Shown here: positions 33,911-46,600 of the stretch, piece after piece
Layout: each line of letters opens with the position of its first letter
Numbering within the stretch: the first letter of the stretch is position 1
Assembly: GCF_963924675.1 (NCBI RefSeq)
Contig: NC_089228.1
Span: forward strand, 89,000,894 to 89,064,893
Length of the DNA stretch: 64,000 bases
Direction: 5' to 3'
Source of the DNA: Phocoena phocoena
Lineage: Eukaryota > Chordata > Mammalia > Artiodactyla > Phocoenidae
Made by a program: the position numbers and the translations under genes
The notes under the pieces: model-generated
What the model was told of the DNA's origin: nothing
Database searches by the model: none
Seen by the model: only the letters and a program-made list of their open reading frames with translations

Positions 33911-35379
33911 TCTGGGATCACACTTGGAGAATTGCTAGTCTATTTAATGAATAGTGATGGGACAAAGACTTAGCAACTGTCTGGAAGGACACCATATTAA
34001 ATCCTCATTTTTTATATACATATAGTTTATACTTAAGGATATATATGTATATATACACATATATATATTTTATCCTGACATAAGTTCCAGATGGAGAAAG
34101 AGTAGTTAAGGAAGATGCCTGGATAACTTCCTCAAGTCCTCAGAGAGCTGGTGATCCCTTGCCAAGGAAGCCCCCAAACCCATCCAGCAAAGTCACCAGT
34201 GGATGTTCTCCCACCTGCTGAGTTGCTCAGGTGTTGCAGGAACCAACAATAAGTAATTTTATAATCTGTTTCTTTAAGCCTTATGGGAACTCATTTAGCA
34301 ACTCTCCCCCCTTTATAACATATAAATCAATCATTTGACTCTTAGATAGTCGAGCTTCAAATATGTTTTCAGATCTACATTATATATGAATTCAGAGGGC
34401 TTTATATAGCCCATATAAGATATATAGGTCACAGAGAAATGTATAAATAACAGAAAGACCAGTATTATGATATAGCATCTTGGTTTCACATTAAAATACT
34501 GTGAAAGCTGAAGGAATTCAGTTTCTTTGTGGGGTTAAAAAAAAAAACAAACCCATAACATAAAATACATAGAACTGCTTACACTCTAACCTCACATTCC
34601 CATTCTAAGTATTCTGGAGACTTCGGCAAACTTCTTCATGCTGATGCATAAGGAAATTACTTACAAAAATTCCAACATCATAAAATATCCCAGAGTGCTT
34701 CTCTGTGTGCGATGTGGAAGACATGGAATTTATTTATAAAAATAAAAATCTTTATTTAATAATAAAATATTTAACATTTTAATAATAAGATATTTAATAA
34801 TAATAATTACTGAAGTCACAACCTCTGAGAAAAATAAAAGAACTATCTTGGTGAACTAAACACTGGAAAGCAATGGCAAGAAAACGGCAGACAACCCTGC
34901 TCATAACAGTCAGGGAGGCCTGAAACTGAGGAAGACAAGAGGCACACAGATGTAAAACACGGTAAGAGAAAATGAGGGAAGGGTGGGAATAGAGAGAGGA
35001 TAACCAGTATCTCAATTTTGTCCTGTAATTGAGAAATGGACAGTCAGGGTAAAGCTTTTAATTGACTGTGAGGAAAAGGTTCTGTTTCAAAAACTTTGTC
35101 AACTTCCTGGTTTTGATAGGTTGGATTCTCTCACTAAATATCACTCCAGGATACAGGCAGCAAATAGCAGGGATTATTGCACAGAATAGGAACTGGAAGT
35201 CCAGGGAATCAGGGATGACTTCTAAAACCAGAGAGGTAAGAAAAGTCAGAGGAGGTCAAGGGCAAAAAGTCTCGAAATCCAGCAAGGATGTGAGGGAATT
35301 TACTGATAAAAAGGAGAATGAAGTTTAAATTAATTTCAAAACACCAAGCAGAGACAGCAATAAGCCTGACCCCAGGACA
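33911..35379. other. Unassigned, with AT-rich low-complexity patches
   Basis: ATATAT-type simple sequence at about 34012-34068 and an AATAATAAAATATTTAA-type patch at about 34735-34807. No gene is recognised. Confidence 0.5.
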
Positions 35380-35545
35380 TACATTTTTGCTTCCTGCATA
35401 AATCTTTGAATCGCAGGCTCTTCATTTATAAAAGCAGGAATAATAATTACCAAAAAAAGTTGTTTTGAAGATTAAATGGCTTAAAAACTGTTCAAGCACC
35501 TTGTATGTAACAGACAGGAAATATTATTTATTGAGAGCTTTTTTA
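35380..35545 (+). mobile_element. MIR fragment, sense
   Basis: 'CAGGCTCTTCATTTATAAAA', 'GTTTTGAAGATTAAATGGCT' and 'TTCAAGCACCTTGTATGTAA' follow the MIR 3' half. Confidence 0.7.
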
Positions 35546-37189
35546 AGCATATATGAGCCATTTTAAACCCAAGAGGTATATTCTGTTCATCTTAACCAGG
35601 GAGTACCAACACTTTAAAACCACATAGAGATTCTTACTTACCTTCCTCCCACTTCCAAAGAGTTATCTGCCCCTTTTAGGGAGCCTGGCTTTGTCAGTGG
35701 TACTAGTGGCTTTCTGGGTCCACAAAAATGGGAGCAGAGCCCACCTGAACATCAGTCTTAAGACTGTGTAGATACTTCTCTGTCCTCCTAGTACTGAAAC
35801 AATCTCTGATGGGAGAGATGTATTTAAAAACATAGGGTTGTTATGGTTGGCTTTAAAGATCCACTGACTTATTCAACCATTGAAGGAGTGCAGGATAACA
35901 GTGCAAAGCTGCTTGCTATATATGTAGGAATGAGGGCAGAGTAGGTTAGCATAGAAATGGCTGCTGGAGATCAAAGTCTGCAGGGGAACAGGGAGAAGCT
36001 TATTAGATAACAGATAAGAAAGGCGTTCAATCTTGCTGTTCTCAGTTACTAAAGTCTAGTTCCCCACTCCTTTCCAGCAGCAAAATTTTACTTAGAACCT
36101 ATATGTATGAGACAGTACATGGGATATGGACAAAAACATAAAATATTATTAGATATATGACAGTCTTGAGTAGAGAGAAATTATTTCTGTTTGGAGAAAT
36201 CACCTCAAATTCCAAAATCAACGTGGCCATTTTGAACTCGGCCTGAAGGAAGGAAGAAAACCAGGTAAGCAAAGATCCATCATCTTGGTGGGAAAGCTTG
36301 AAACACATGTGGAAAAGTATAAATAGGTGAGCTTGACGGGAGCAGCAGGGAGTGAGGTGGTCAGGCCTATGGCTGGAAATAGAGACCACAAGTGGCCTAG
36401 ATTTCCAGGCTAAGGAGCTAGGATTATAACCACACAAAGCCAAATACAGACACTTCAAACATTCAAGGGCTGAGTCAACACCAGATAAGTATGACATTCT
36501 GCTTCTAAGAGAAGGAAGGCTCAATTAAGAGTGACCCCAATGCACATGTTTAAAATGAGAGCCGAGCCATGAGTCATGCGTGGATGAGTAACGGTGAGAA
36601 ATGCACACAGAACCAATTTAGGGTCACAAACAGTTTCTGAGTTCACACTGAACTCCCACTAAAGAAGCAGAGTCAGGGCCAGCCAGAGTAATACACAGTG
36701 AGTCACTAGTAAATCTATGACACAGGTCTTTGCTCCAGGGCAGTGAGCTCAGGCAGGCCTGTATAATGGCCAGATCGGTACATCTCAGTCCTGGTCAGCC
36801 AGGAAGGACACCTGAAGATTCTGTGATGGTGGGAACAGGACAGAAATTTTAGACAAAGAAACATCTGAAAACTCCCAGGATACTTTCACTATATTTAACT
36901 AAAAATTACCTAAGTTGGTCAGGTCTTAGACTGTACAGGTGTCCACATGGCATGCACAAATCTGTCAGGGTCAGAACCACTATGGCCATCGAACAAGGGA
37001 GGCATTTTCACATCCCTGAGTCCTAACTGCTGTTACAAATATACTTTTTGGTGAAGTGTTGCATATTTTGTACCACTGGCTGCAGGAAGGCTTCCCTAAC
37101 CACACTAGTCTTCCCTATCACAGCAATGATCAGATCACAATTTAAATGCTTGTCTACTCTTCTATATTTACAGCAGTCCACACCATCTC
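35546..37189. other. Unassigned intronic sequence
   Basis: No supported gene. The 141-codon minus frame at 36099-36524 is the longest non-repeat frame of the window but has no recognisable domain. 36300-36520 has faint similarity to old L2/MER text (AGTGAGGTGGTCAGGCCTAT), not assigned. Confidence 0.45.
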
Positions 37190-37310
37190 CCCTCCACTCC
37201 CATTAGAATGTCAGCTATATGAGGCCAGAAATTATAACAGTCACAGCTATGTCTTCCCATACCTAGCACATACAATACACTAAATAAATGTGTTGAATGA
37301 ATAAGTGCAT
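37190..37310 (+). mobile_element. L2 3' end, sense
   Basis: 'AGAATGTCAGCTATATGAGG', 'CCAGAAATTATAACAGTCAC', 'TACCTAGCACATACAATACA' and 'AAATAAATGTGTTGAATGAA' match the L2 terminus. Confidence 0.82.
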
Positions 37311-37405
37311 TGACTTTCAGCTTGTTCTGGCTAGCACATACATTTATAATATATAGAAGATTGATTTGTAAAAAGATTGATACTAAGAGGTAAGAGGAAT
37401 ACACA

Positions 37406-37408
<3 letters not shown>

Positions 37409-37438
<30 letters not shown>
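37409..37438 (+). repeat. (GT)15 microsatellite
   Basis: About 15 perfect GT units, the longest clean dinucleotide tract in the window. Likely polymorphic. Confidence 0.96.
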
Positions 37439-37439
<1 letters not shown>

Positions 37440-37441
<2 letters not shown>

Positions 37442-38029
37442 ACTGGGAACTGGTCAATCTTTTAACTAATTGTTTTCATTACTTAAAGGTGCTAAAGCAA
37501 AACACTTAAAATGGAGTATCCTCTTCAATGAGGAAGGAAAACAAAATGATTATACACTGAATTCTAAATCTGTGTTACTACTTATAGAACCAGAATGTAT
37601 TGAATTTGTATGACACTAACAATGTAAGGATTTAGGACACCAAAATGTTTCAATTCTGAAGCAAACAAACTTTTAGTAAACATTTGTCCTTTTGATAAGT
37701 CTACACCAAGGGAAAAAATAATAAAAGGCTACTAACCATATAAGTAATCTCCTACCTGTGAAATGAATATAGTGCCATCTAGGCACATTATTATAGAGTA
37801 AATGATAAACCTTCACATCTGTTTCTTGGTTACTACTCATAGTATCACAGATCTTGACATGGTGTAGGAAAATCAACAGATACCTGGCTAGGGCTTATTC
37901 CCTCAGAAAGGCATAGTGACCAAACATGAGCCACCGTTGTTTTTCTTCATTTATTTCCATGTTTTCAGGGCTATAGAAACAGTATCAGACTGAAGTGGCT
38001 TTCCAAGGTGTAAGAATCACCCCGACAAT
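37440..38029. other. Unassigned intronic sequence
   Basis: No gene or repeat is recognised. Confidence 0.5.
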
Positions 38030-38205
38030 TCCACCAGGTAGATAGCATCCCTTTTTTACAGATGAGGAAACTGAGGCTCAGAAGGTTTAAGCAACTTATT
38101 TGACAAGATCACACACCTAAGAAATGACAGACTCTGAATTCACATCTAGGTATGTTTGACTTCAAAGTTCAAATTCTTTCCAAGAAATCATTATATCCTC
38201 TAGGC
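38030..38205 (-). mobile_element. MIR element, antisense
   Basis: 'TTTTACAGATGAGGAAACTG', 'AGGCTCAGAAGGTTTAAGCA' and 'TCACACACCTAAGAAATGAC' are the clear antisense MIR core. Confidence 0.9.
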
Positions 38206-39917
38206 TCAGAATAAAACTTTGGAAATGAAATACAAGAAGAATAAAATATTAGGGAATTTAATCTAGAGTATAAGATTTCCCAGCAATGTACAAATACTGC
38301 CATTTAGCCTAAAATATGTCTACTAGATAAAAGATGGGTACAAGTTTTTTCCTCCAAAGATGACTCCATGCTCAACAGCAGTGATATCCTGCATGTTCTG
38401 ACCCCTTAGCAGCAAGTGGTGGTACCCATCTTCCTCATTCGTACTGTAACATCTGTACACAAAGTATACCCTTACCTCCTGCCCCAAGTGTAAGGATCTC
38501 TGCTGCTTAAAAGTGCAGTGACCTCTCTAATCACCAGTCCAGCCCTGTCGGTCTAAACTACAGGTTCTCAGATTTATCAGCAGCAACCAACCCACCAGTG
38601 TGTTCAGATCCTGAGTCAGCTTCAAAACCCCAGCAGCAGCTGGTAAAATGGAATGCTAATTCATTACAGATGGCAAAACACTGCCTAACATTTTAATTTA
38701 TTTACATTTCCAGAAATTTTGAATCTGCAGTTAGATCGCCAAATTATTTTAACATGTAAGTTTAGCCTTTTCCAATTCAGTCTGTGCTCAATAAAAATTA
38801 ATGTTTATATGTTAAAAATTCTTTCAACAAGCCCAATTAGTCTTATATTCCCACAGTTTATATCTTAAAAGCTATTTAAGCTGGTGAGCTTTTTTTCGAA
38901 TTTCTTATTATACAAGCCACACGCAGAGATGGGACAAAATTAGGCCTACTTCACACCAAAATTTTTCAAACCGAACTATTACATATAAGGATAATTTTCA
39001 GTACTTTCCACAATTGCTGTGTTTAGCAATGTGAGACTAGTAAATTAATAAATTGTAAGACTATTAAATAGTTTTATAGGCTCCTATTTTTTTCAATAGT
39101 TAAGGTAATGGGGACAGAAAACACATTACTACTTAATTTTTTAAAGCCAAGTGAACAGAGAAAGGAAATATGTACCCAAATTAAATGCTTATAGCGTTGC
39201 TGCCCCCTCCTGGTATCAGTCTTCCAACCCCCCCCCCAACATATCTCAGAAACAACAGTGAAGATGAAATATTTTAAATCTAAATACTGAAACATCTTCT
39301 AAGAGCTTCTATTATTTTTTCTCTTACTAATTTCAAAGGTCTACAGAGACATATAATTATCAGGTGATATACAACCATTCTCAAATCCCCAGTGATTCCT
39401 GGGAGCAGATGACCTTGCTACTTACTTATTAAAAGAGCTGGAGAACATTTGAAAGTCTTTAACCTTCCTTCCATCACTTCAAAATTTCTTTCTTTCTTTT
39501 TTTTTTTTTTTGATATGAACTCTCCTTTTCCCTTTTCGTGTCACAGTAACAAGTGTTCCTGTTATTTTGCTTATCTAACCTTACTATCCTTTCCCATTTC
39601 CTTCGAAATTGCTCTCCCATCACGTAAGATCCATCTCTCTAGTAAGACCAAAATCTTTATTTCTACCTCCTTTTTCCTTGTCATACAGAAACATGCGTAA
39701 ATAGCCCCTAATGTAAAAACAGTGTTCCCTCCATACAATTTCATCATCTACCACACCATTTCCATTCTTTTTTCCATAGCGGGGGGCACCAAAGGGTAGT
39801 TTTTATGGGGCTTTAGCAATCTCCCCCATCCCCACTCCCAACCCCAATTATTTCCTTCTGTATCCCTGGCCCAATGTCCTTCAAGGCAGTACAAATAAGC
39901 ATAACTCTAAGTGGAAT
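38206..39917. other. Unassigned intronic sequence
   Basis: Short pyrimidine-rich tracts near 39487-39511 and a C9 run at 39229-39237. No gene is recognised. Confidence 0.5.
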
Positions 39918-39928
39918 CAGTATGCTTG

Positions 39929-40154
39929 GTTTATATATGTGAATTTTTTTTTTTTTTTTTTTTGTGGTACGCGGGCCTCTCACTGTTGTGGCCTCTCCCG
40001 TTGCGGAGCACAGGCTCCGGGCGTGCAGGCTCAGCGGCCATGGCTCACGGGCCTAGCCACTCCGCGGCATGTGGGATCTTCCCGGACCGGGGCACGAACC
40101 CGCGCCCGCTGCAACGGCAGGCGGACTCTCAACCACTGCGCCACCAGGGAAGCC
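39929..40154 (-). mobile_element. CHR-2 SINE, antisense (young)
   Basis: A 20-nt T-run, then GTGGTACGCGGGCCTCTCAC… to …GCGCCACCAGGGAAGCC. Perfect 11-bp duplications CAGTATGCTTG lie at 39918-39928 and 40155-40165. Confidence 0.95.
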
Positions 40155-40165
40155 CAGTATGCTTG

Positions 40166-40589
40166 TTTTAAAACCACAGCTTCCTCACCTGGAACTGCCA
40201 CCCTTAAGATCCTTCTACACAGACTTCTGGGCCAGGTGCTACTCCTTAACCTCCAAACCTTAGCTACTTTGATTTCCTTGCCTCCCCTTAGCTACTAATT
40301 TCACTGCAATCCAACTTCCTCTGCAATCACTTGCCCAGGGCCTCTTGAAAGTTAAGAGAAACCTGGTCACTCACATTTTTTAAGGCTCAAAGAATATTAA
40401 AAATTAAGCAAGGTCAAAACAGTGTTACAAGAATTGTAACAGGAAACAAAGCAATGCCTTTTAAAACACCCACAGAAATAAATACAATGACTAAGGGCCC
40501 TGGTAGATGAAAGGCTGGGCAGTGGTCTTCCTTCACTTGCCTTTGATGGGCCGTGCTCTAAGTTACTGATTCTCAGCACTCACTGGGAG
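40166..40589. other. Unassigned intronic sequence
   Basis: No gene or repeat is recognised. Confidence 0.5.
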
Positions 40590-40787
40590 TAACATGGTGG
40601 TCAAGATCACAGGCTGTGGAATCACCATTTCTTGGCTGTGTACATTGGGGCAAGTTATTTAACTCTTTGTGATTCAGTTTTCTCATTTGTAAAATAGGGA
40701 GATTACAATACTTACCTCATAGGGTTCTTATAAGACCATGATTATAAATATCATCAACTTAAAACAGTGTCTGGCATATAAAAAGTC
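40590..40787 (+). mobile_element. MIR element, sense
   Basis: 'CACAGGCTGTGGAATCACCA', 'GCAAGTTATTTAACTCTTTG', 'GATTCAGTTTTCTCATTTGT', 'AAAATAGGGAGATTACAATA' and 'AAACAGTGTCTGGCATATAA' are textbook MIR order. Confidence 0.92.
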
Positions 40788-40817
40788 ATACATATACACA
40801 CATATACATATACACAC

Positions 40818-40852
<35 letters not shown>

Positions 40853-40861
40853 TATATATAT
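40788..40861 (+). repeat. (ACAT)n / (AT)n microsatellite
   Basis: ATACAC-type units become ACAT units (about 40818-40844) and then an AT run to 40861, at the end of the MIR. Low complexity on both strands. Confidence 0.93.
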
Positions 40862-41654
40862 TAGCTGCTGTCATCATCATATCTCCAGGCACTGCCCTAG
40901 TCCTAGAGACCTGCGATAAAGAGTTAACAAATCTACATTTTGGACAAGCTTTCTAAGGCCATTCTTAGGCACCCTAAAGTCTGGGGATGGCTACTACAAT
41001 GAAATTGTTCTCTTCAGGTAATCAGTGAGTTCCTAATTGTCATATCAACGATATCTTCTTAAATCTCATCCTACTCAACCTCTGCAAAACAGATGGCATC
41101 TCTTCAGTTTTCTGCTTCAAAGTTTGAGTCCCCAGTCCTCATGTAAACTTGAACTTTTTAAGAGAGCACCAGATGACAATTTGGATCGGACAGCTATGTT
41201 TTTCTACAAAGAAAGACTTCCAACACTACACTGAGCCTAAGCCTAAAACTGCCTTTTCCTCTAAAACAAGATGCTCCTGTTTCAATTTCCATTTCCTTTT
41301 ACAATCAATCAGACTACAAATTCCAGTCATTTATGACTGTGTGTTTATTTTTTCCACCCTCCAATTTTGAAAAATCTGTATTCTAAAGCATCCCTTGGTT
41401 CTAACTCATCCTTTTCAAAATTCCCAGTGCCAAGTTCAAGTCTCTCACCTGGATCATTTGAACAGAACAGCCTTTAATAATCTCATTCTTCTCCAATGTT
41501 TTCCCTTTTCTAATCATCCTTCATACTATTATACAACCTGAATTATTTCCCTAAAATGTAGATTTGTTCCTACGTTCTTTCTGATTAAAACAGAAAAATT
41601 TTATTTCCTTCCAATAATTACAAAATAATGGTTAAGCTTCTTAGCTGTGGACAT
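40862..41654. other. Unassigned intronic sequence
   Basis: No gene or repeat is recognised. The small frames at 41037-41370 are unsupported. Confidence 0.5.
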
Positions 41655-41945
41655 AAAGCTTCAATAATTGGGCCTCTATAGACTCATCGCTGCCATGCAC
41701 CCAGCTATCCAGACTGCGCTGTGTTCCTAATGAAAACATGCATGTCCATCTCCTTCAGTATTTGCTCGTATTTTTTCTGCAGCCTAGAATAGAAATGTCC
41801 TTTCCCACATTACCATCTACCAAATCCTACATGTCCTTTGAAACCTAGATTAAAGGTACCTCCTAGAAAATCCCGCACCATCTTAAAAGCCAAAATTAAT
41901 CTTTCTTTGCACTCTGATGACTCTCACTAAATTACTTTTACTTAG
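41655..41945 (+). mobile_element. L2 fragment, sense
   Basis: 'CATGTCCTTTGAAACCTAGA', 'TTAAAGGTACCTCCTAGAAA' and 'CTTTGCACTCTGATGACTCT' mirror the L2 segment 'CCTTCAAGGCCCAGCTCAAATG…CCTCC'. Diverged. Confidence 0.7.
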
Positions 41946-43339
41946 TTCTGAGTACAGTTTTGATAATCAAAACTATAATCAGAAAAGTGCAGATTAGGAA
42001 AAGTAAGCTTTTCAGAGTTAAGAAAACAAAGTACTGCTGCTCTAAAGTATACATTTTAAATTAAAATATTTTTAATAATACAAGTTGCTGAATATATTTT
42101 TAAAATATGGTATATTTTTGTGGCTACAATCTTCTATAATTAAAGATATATAAAACTGTGTAACTACAATCTCTGAGGAATAAATATGGTTGGAGCTTTC
42201 CTGTTGCTTTATGTTTGGGCAAAATAATTTCAAGATTTCAATTTAGGCATCCCCTAAAGCTCAGGCCACATTGTTTGAGAACTCCAAGCCTACTGTGTTC
42301 CTAAGCATTCTTTGCTCACAGGTAAAGAGACAGATATTTTGTCTGTAAAGTAAGTGAATGTTATAGACCTGTGACACAGATAGGGAATTATATTGATTTC
42401 ATGGAAAATTTGTATTCTACTTCAAATAAAACAGTAAGTACATTTGGAAACATAAGTAACAAGGAACTATTGAGTATAAGACTGTAAGACATAGCTAATG
42501 TTATAGGAGGGGATGGACAGAGGTAGCACTGAAGAGCCCACTGATCAGGGGTCTTGGTCAAGGACTAATAAAACACAAACCAGCTGGTCTGAGTCATTTT
42601 TGTATTTTGTTGATGTTGATAAGTGTGTGTATTAGCTTCTGTCGTTGTTGTTTACATCTTTTCCTTTACTAGGAAAGCTTGTTGAAAGTTACCTATACTC
42701 CATCAGGGGTTCTTATTTTGGGTACAAAAGCCCTGAAGGTATGACACACTTGAGGGGTGAAGGAATGAATGCATGAACTTGAATGAGAAAAAAAAAAGTC
42801 ACAACTTTGTTTTCATTGATCTTTTGCCAAATTTTTGCATTTTTACAATTATGCCAACAAGTTACAGCTATTTGCAGTATCTGTGATTTTTGTCCATAAA
42901 AATTATAGTTTCATATCACATTAGTTATTCCAGGTATTGTGAAATACCACTATTAGGAAATTATTAAAAGACACATAGCTGCATCTTGCTATTTAATGTA
43001 CTGATAAAAAAACACATATCACAAAAACGTCCTTTCTGAACACTGATGATATTTCAATATAATTTGTTTTCTTTTAAAATCTTATGTATTTTATGTATTT
43101 AAAAATACCATCATGAGAAGGGATATACATGTAAGTATTTCTCCTAATTGATTAATACCCTTCAGTTGGCATTTCTAATCTATTAAGTATCTTGGAACTG
43201 TGTAGGTATATGTCCACCCTTGCCTTTGAGGAATATGCGGTGCTAGTAAATAAAGGATGATGACTTATTGTTGTGTTTTCCTGTGCAATGGTTTCTGTGA
43301 AGATAATCTAAACATTGGAGTATAGGTTCTTAATCATAT
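41946..43339. other. Unassigned intronic sequence
   Basis: AT-rich sequence. No gene or named repeat is recognised. Confidence 0.5.
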
Positions 43340-43600
43340 TTGTTAGTAAAAAGAACCGTAACAGCAGCAACCATCCAGTGAGTGCCCATTCACAGGCACT
43401 CTGTTAGAAATACGTTATCATGAATTCTCACAATTTGTGCAAAGTAAAGTATTCTTATCTCCAGGTTATAGATGAGAAGACTGAGGCTTGGAAAGGTTAA
43501 ATTACTATTCAAAGTCACATATCTGGCCAGTAGCCAAGCCAGGATTCAAATAATTTGACCTCTTGCCTGGCCTTTGCTAAGCTCACAGCCTAGTAAATAG
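43340..43600 (-). mobile_element. MIR element, antisense, nearly full length
   Basis: 'CATGAATTCTCACAATTTGT', 'ATAGATGAGAAGACTGAGGC', 'TTGGAAAGGTTAAATTACTA' and 'AGCCAAGCCAGGATTCAAAT' follow the antisense MIR consensus. Confidence 0.9.
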
Positions 43601-46600
43601 GTGATCTAGCTAATGTCTGTTGGATGTATGAGAGTAAAAAAAAAAAAATCCTGATATTTAAATGCTCTGAATACAAATGAGTAAACTTTAGGAGAGAAAT
43701 AAAGTATTGCTGACGTACCTTCTGTCCGCCACCACACTACATATTAAGTAATAATCAAGTAATTTCCCAAGAGATAACTTACAAGGAGTTTTCAACCTCT
43801 TCTCATTTGCTGCCTTACATGAATTTATAATAGAAAGGAGGGGGAAATGAGATACATTTTATTAATGTTTTAGGAGTCTTATTCAAGATAAACGTGAAAA
43901 AAAAATTAGTTGTGTAGTAAATCGCTTTTAACTCTCTCCTTCCATGGAGCTGGAGGTAGCTGGTTACCAGGCTGAGATCCATCGAAGGGATGTTAAGGTG
44001 GCAGCACTGTCACTGAGAGAAAAGCTCTCCAAGCCTCTGTGCAAGCCCGCTGACAAACACTGACCGCAGGGGCATAGCTGGGGGCGTTCATGTAGTTTTT
44101 GGAAGAAGCTAATATGTCTTTCTCTCGTTTTCCATTTTAGAAAAATTCATGGAAATGGAATGACAAAATGCATGGGGATTCTCCTGGTGGAAAATTTAAA
44201 TAGGGGTATTTCTGTTATTTATAGAAAGCTCTTAGAGAACCACTCAGACCATACAAATATTACACTTGTATTTATTAAAGAGATTGTGAAATCGCTAATC
44301 TAATGTCAGTCAGATGCAAGCAGAGAGTCCAGAAGACTGCCCAAATTATTCTGATACACTGAACCCTGATATAAAATAATATATGGTATAAAAAAGTTGG
44401 CCATTAGATGCTACTTTATTGTTACTTTTCGTGTTACATGAATGTATACTATAGATTCCACTAAAATTTTTCATATTAAAATTCATATTAATAAAGAAAG
44501 CAGTCATATGTGAACTACCTACAACATTATGCTAGGTGCCTTAAAAATATTTTTCTTAATTAGTGAAAATATTTATAAAATTCATTTAGCACATTTAAAG
44601 CATTTTACTTTCCTGTATATACAACTTCAAGTATCATTTTCTTATTCTTTTTTTAAAAACCATTTTAACCATTCTTAAGTGTACAGCTCAGGGGTATTAA
44701 GTATATTCATACTGTTGTACAAATAACTTATTCCTCAGCTTGACTGAAAAATAAATTTTTGTTATATTTGAGACAAAAATTACATCAGCCTGTAGAAATA
44801 AGACATGTAATTTTTTAAAAATTACAAAAGATGCACTTTTGTGATTTTTTATAAAATAATCTTATTTTTATAAAACATTCTGGAGAACAATGTGCATTTA
44901 GTCAATGTGAACAGCTATTTTAATTATTTTATTAAAAAATAACGACAAAAGTGGTGAATCATTTAGAATTAGATAGTCATGTGGATGTTACTAAAGACAG
45001 CTTTACTCAAAAAAAAATCAACTCGATGATTGGTTTTAATATATTTCACATAGCTGAGACTGTGAATTACATCATATCAATACCACTGTTGAAAGCAACT
45101 CCCAACTAAAATGAGATGAGATACTGAACAGATGAAGTGCTGTTCAAAGTCAATGTAGCCCAGACTTAGAGGACAGAAGAATTAATGAGAAAATGAGAAT
45201 CTAACAGATGGTACTGCACGATTCCTCGCGGCACATCCACCACCTCAAGCAGCTTCTATACATGCAAAGCCCCAGGGCCCCACCTGGTAGCAGCATAATT
45301 ACCCTAAATGTGCACTTATGTTTCATTACACCTTGGCCATTACTATGTGCACTGATTACAAGTATCAATCCCTTTCATTTTCATACACCTCTGCAGTTCC
45401 ATAGCATTCAGCTGTGAAAACTCAGCACTCTGGTTGCTTCTAACATGCGGCCCATGCTGATAAAACCGCAGAGGGTAAATTATTTGTCACTCTACAGGGT
45501 GCCAATTCAGTTTGATAAGGATGACATCATCCCCATTTTACCAATAACAATGGTACTAACAAGAACGTGTAATCAACAAACCTCAGTCCTCCGCTAGCCC
45601 TGGCAGGTGCAACTCTTTTTATGCTAAAAATAAGCCAACATTAGCTTCCAGCTCAAAACTATTTCTTTTATCACAATGCTAAGCAGAAGTTGGCTTCCAT
45701 AAGGCACTGCAGCTGCTGCCGCCGCCGCCGCTTCTGCAGATGCCTGCATTAATTGTATCAAGGACATACTGAAATAAGTGCTTATTCAGCACAATGGCTA
45801 TTGGGGAGCAGCTGGAGGCACAAGACAAACTGTCTTGAAGAGAATGTACCAACCCAGTGTGTAAATTACAATGATGAAGTACAAAGAGAGTCTAAGTTTA
45901 AGGGCCTAATATAACTTCAGAACAGCATGAAAATTTAGTGTTATCAATGGAGTCTGAATGCAAGTATTTCTGAAGTAAGGAACAGACACTTTCAGATTTC
46001 ACTAAAACCACTTTTAGAATGGGGGTGATATTTACTACCCCTTCAACAAAGTACAAATAAAAAAGTTACCATAAAAATATCAAATTGATACTGCTCTCCT
46101 TCTATGTATAAATCATAATATAATTCCCCTCTTGTGTGTGTGTATAGGCAGTGTGTATATTTCAAAGAATTAAACAGCAATATAATAATAACATTGTTTA
46201 TTACACAGAAGCAACATGTGGCTCCAGAGAAAGGACAGATTTGTCTAGCTTTCTTCCTCATCCCCTTACCGCTTATTCATGCCCCCTGCATACACGTGTT
46301 TTATGTTCTTTAGTCATACCCCTTCCATTTTCTAACCCTTACCTTAGAGAGCAAAAATGAATTAACGGTGATTAAAGGCTATTCCAGGTGATAGGTTATT
46401 CTGGAGCATTCAATTGTGCCAATTTGGGTGGGGATAGGAGAAATGGGTCCATAAAGGTCCTGCTGGAGAGGAATGCGCTATGAAGTCAGAGAAACACTAC
46501 GGCCGGATAATGACATCCCGTGATTCTTTGTCAGCCTTCACCATCGTCTCCCCAAATAATACATACCCTCTCTAGAAGGGACTAAGGATGGCCATACTTC

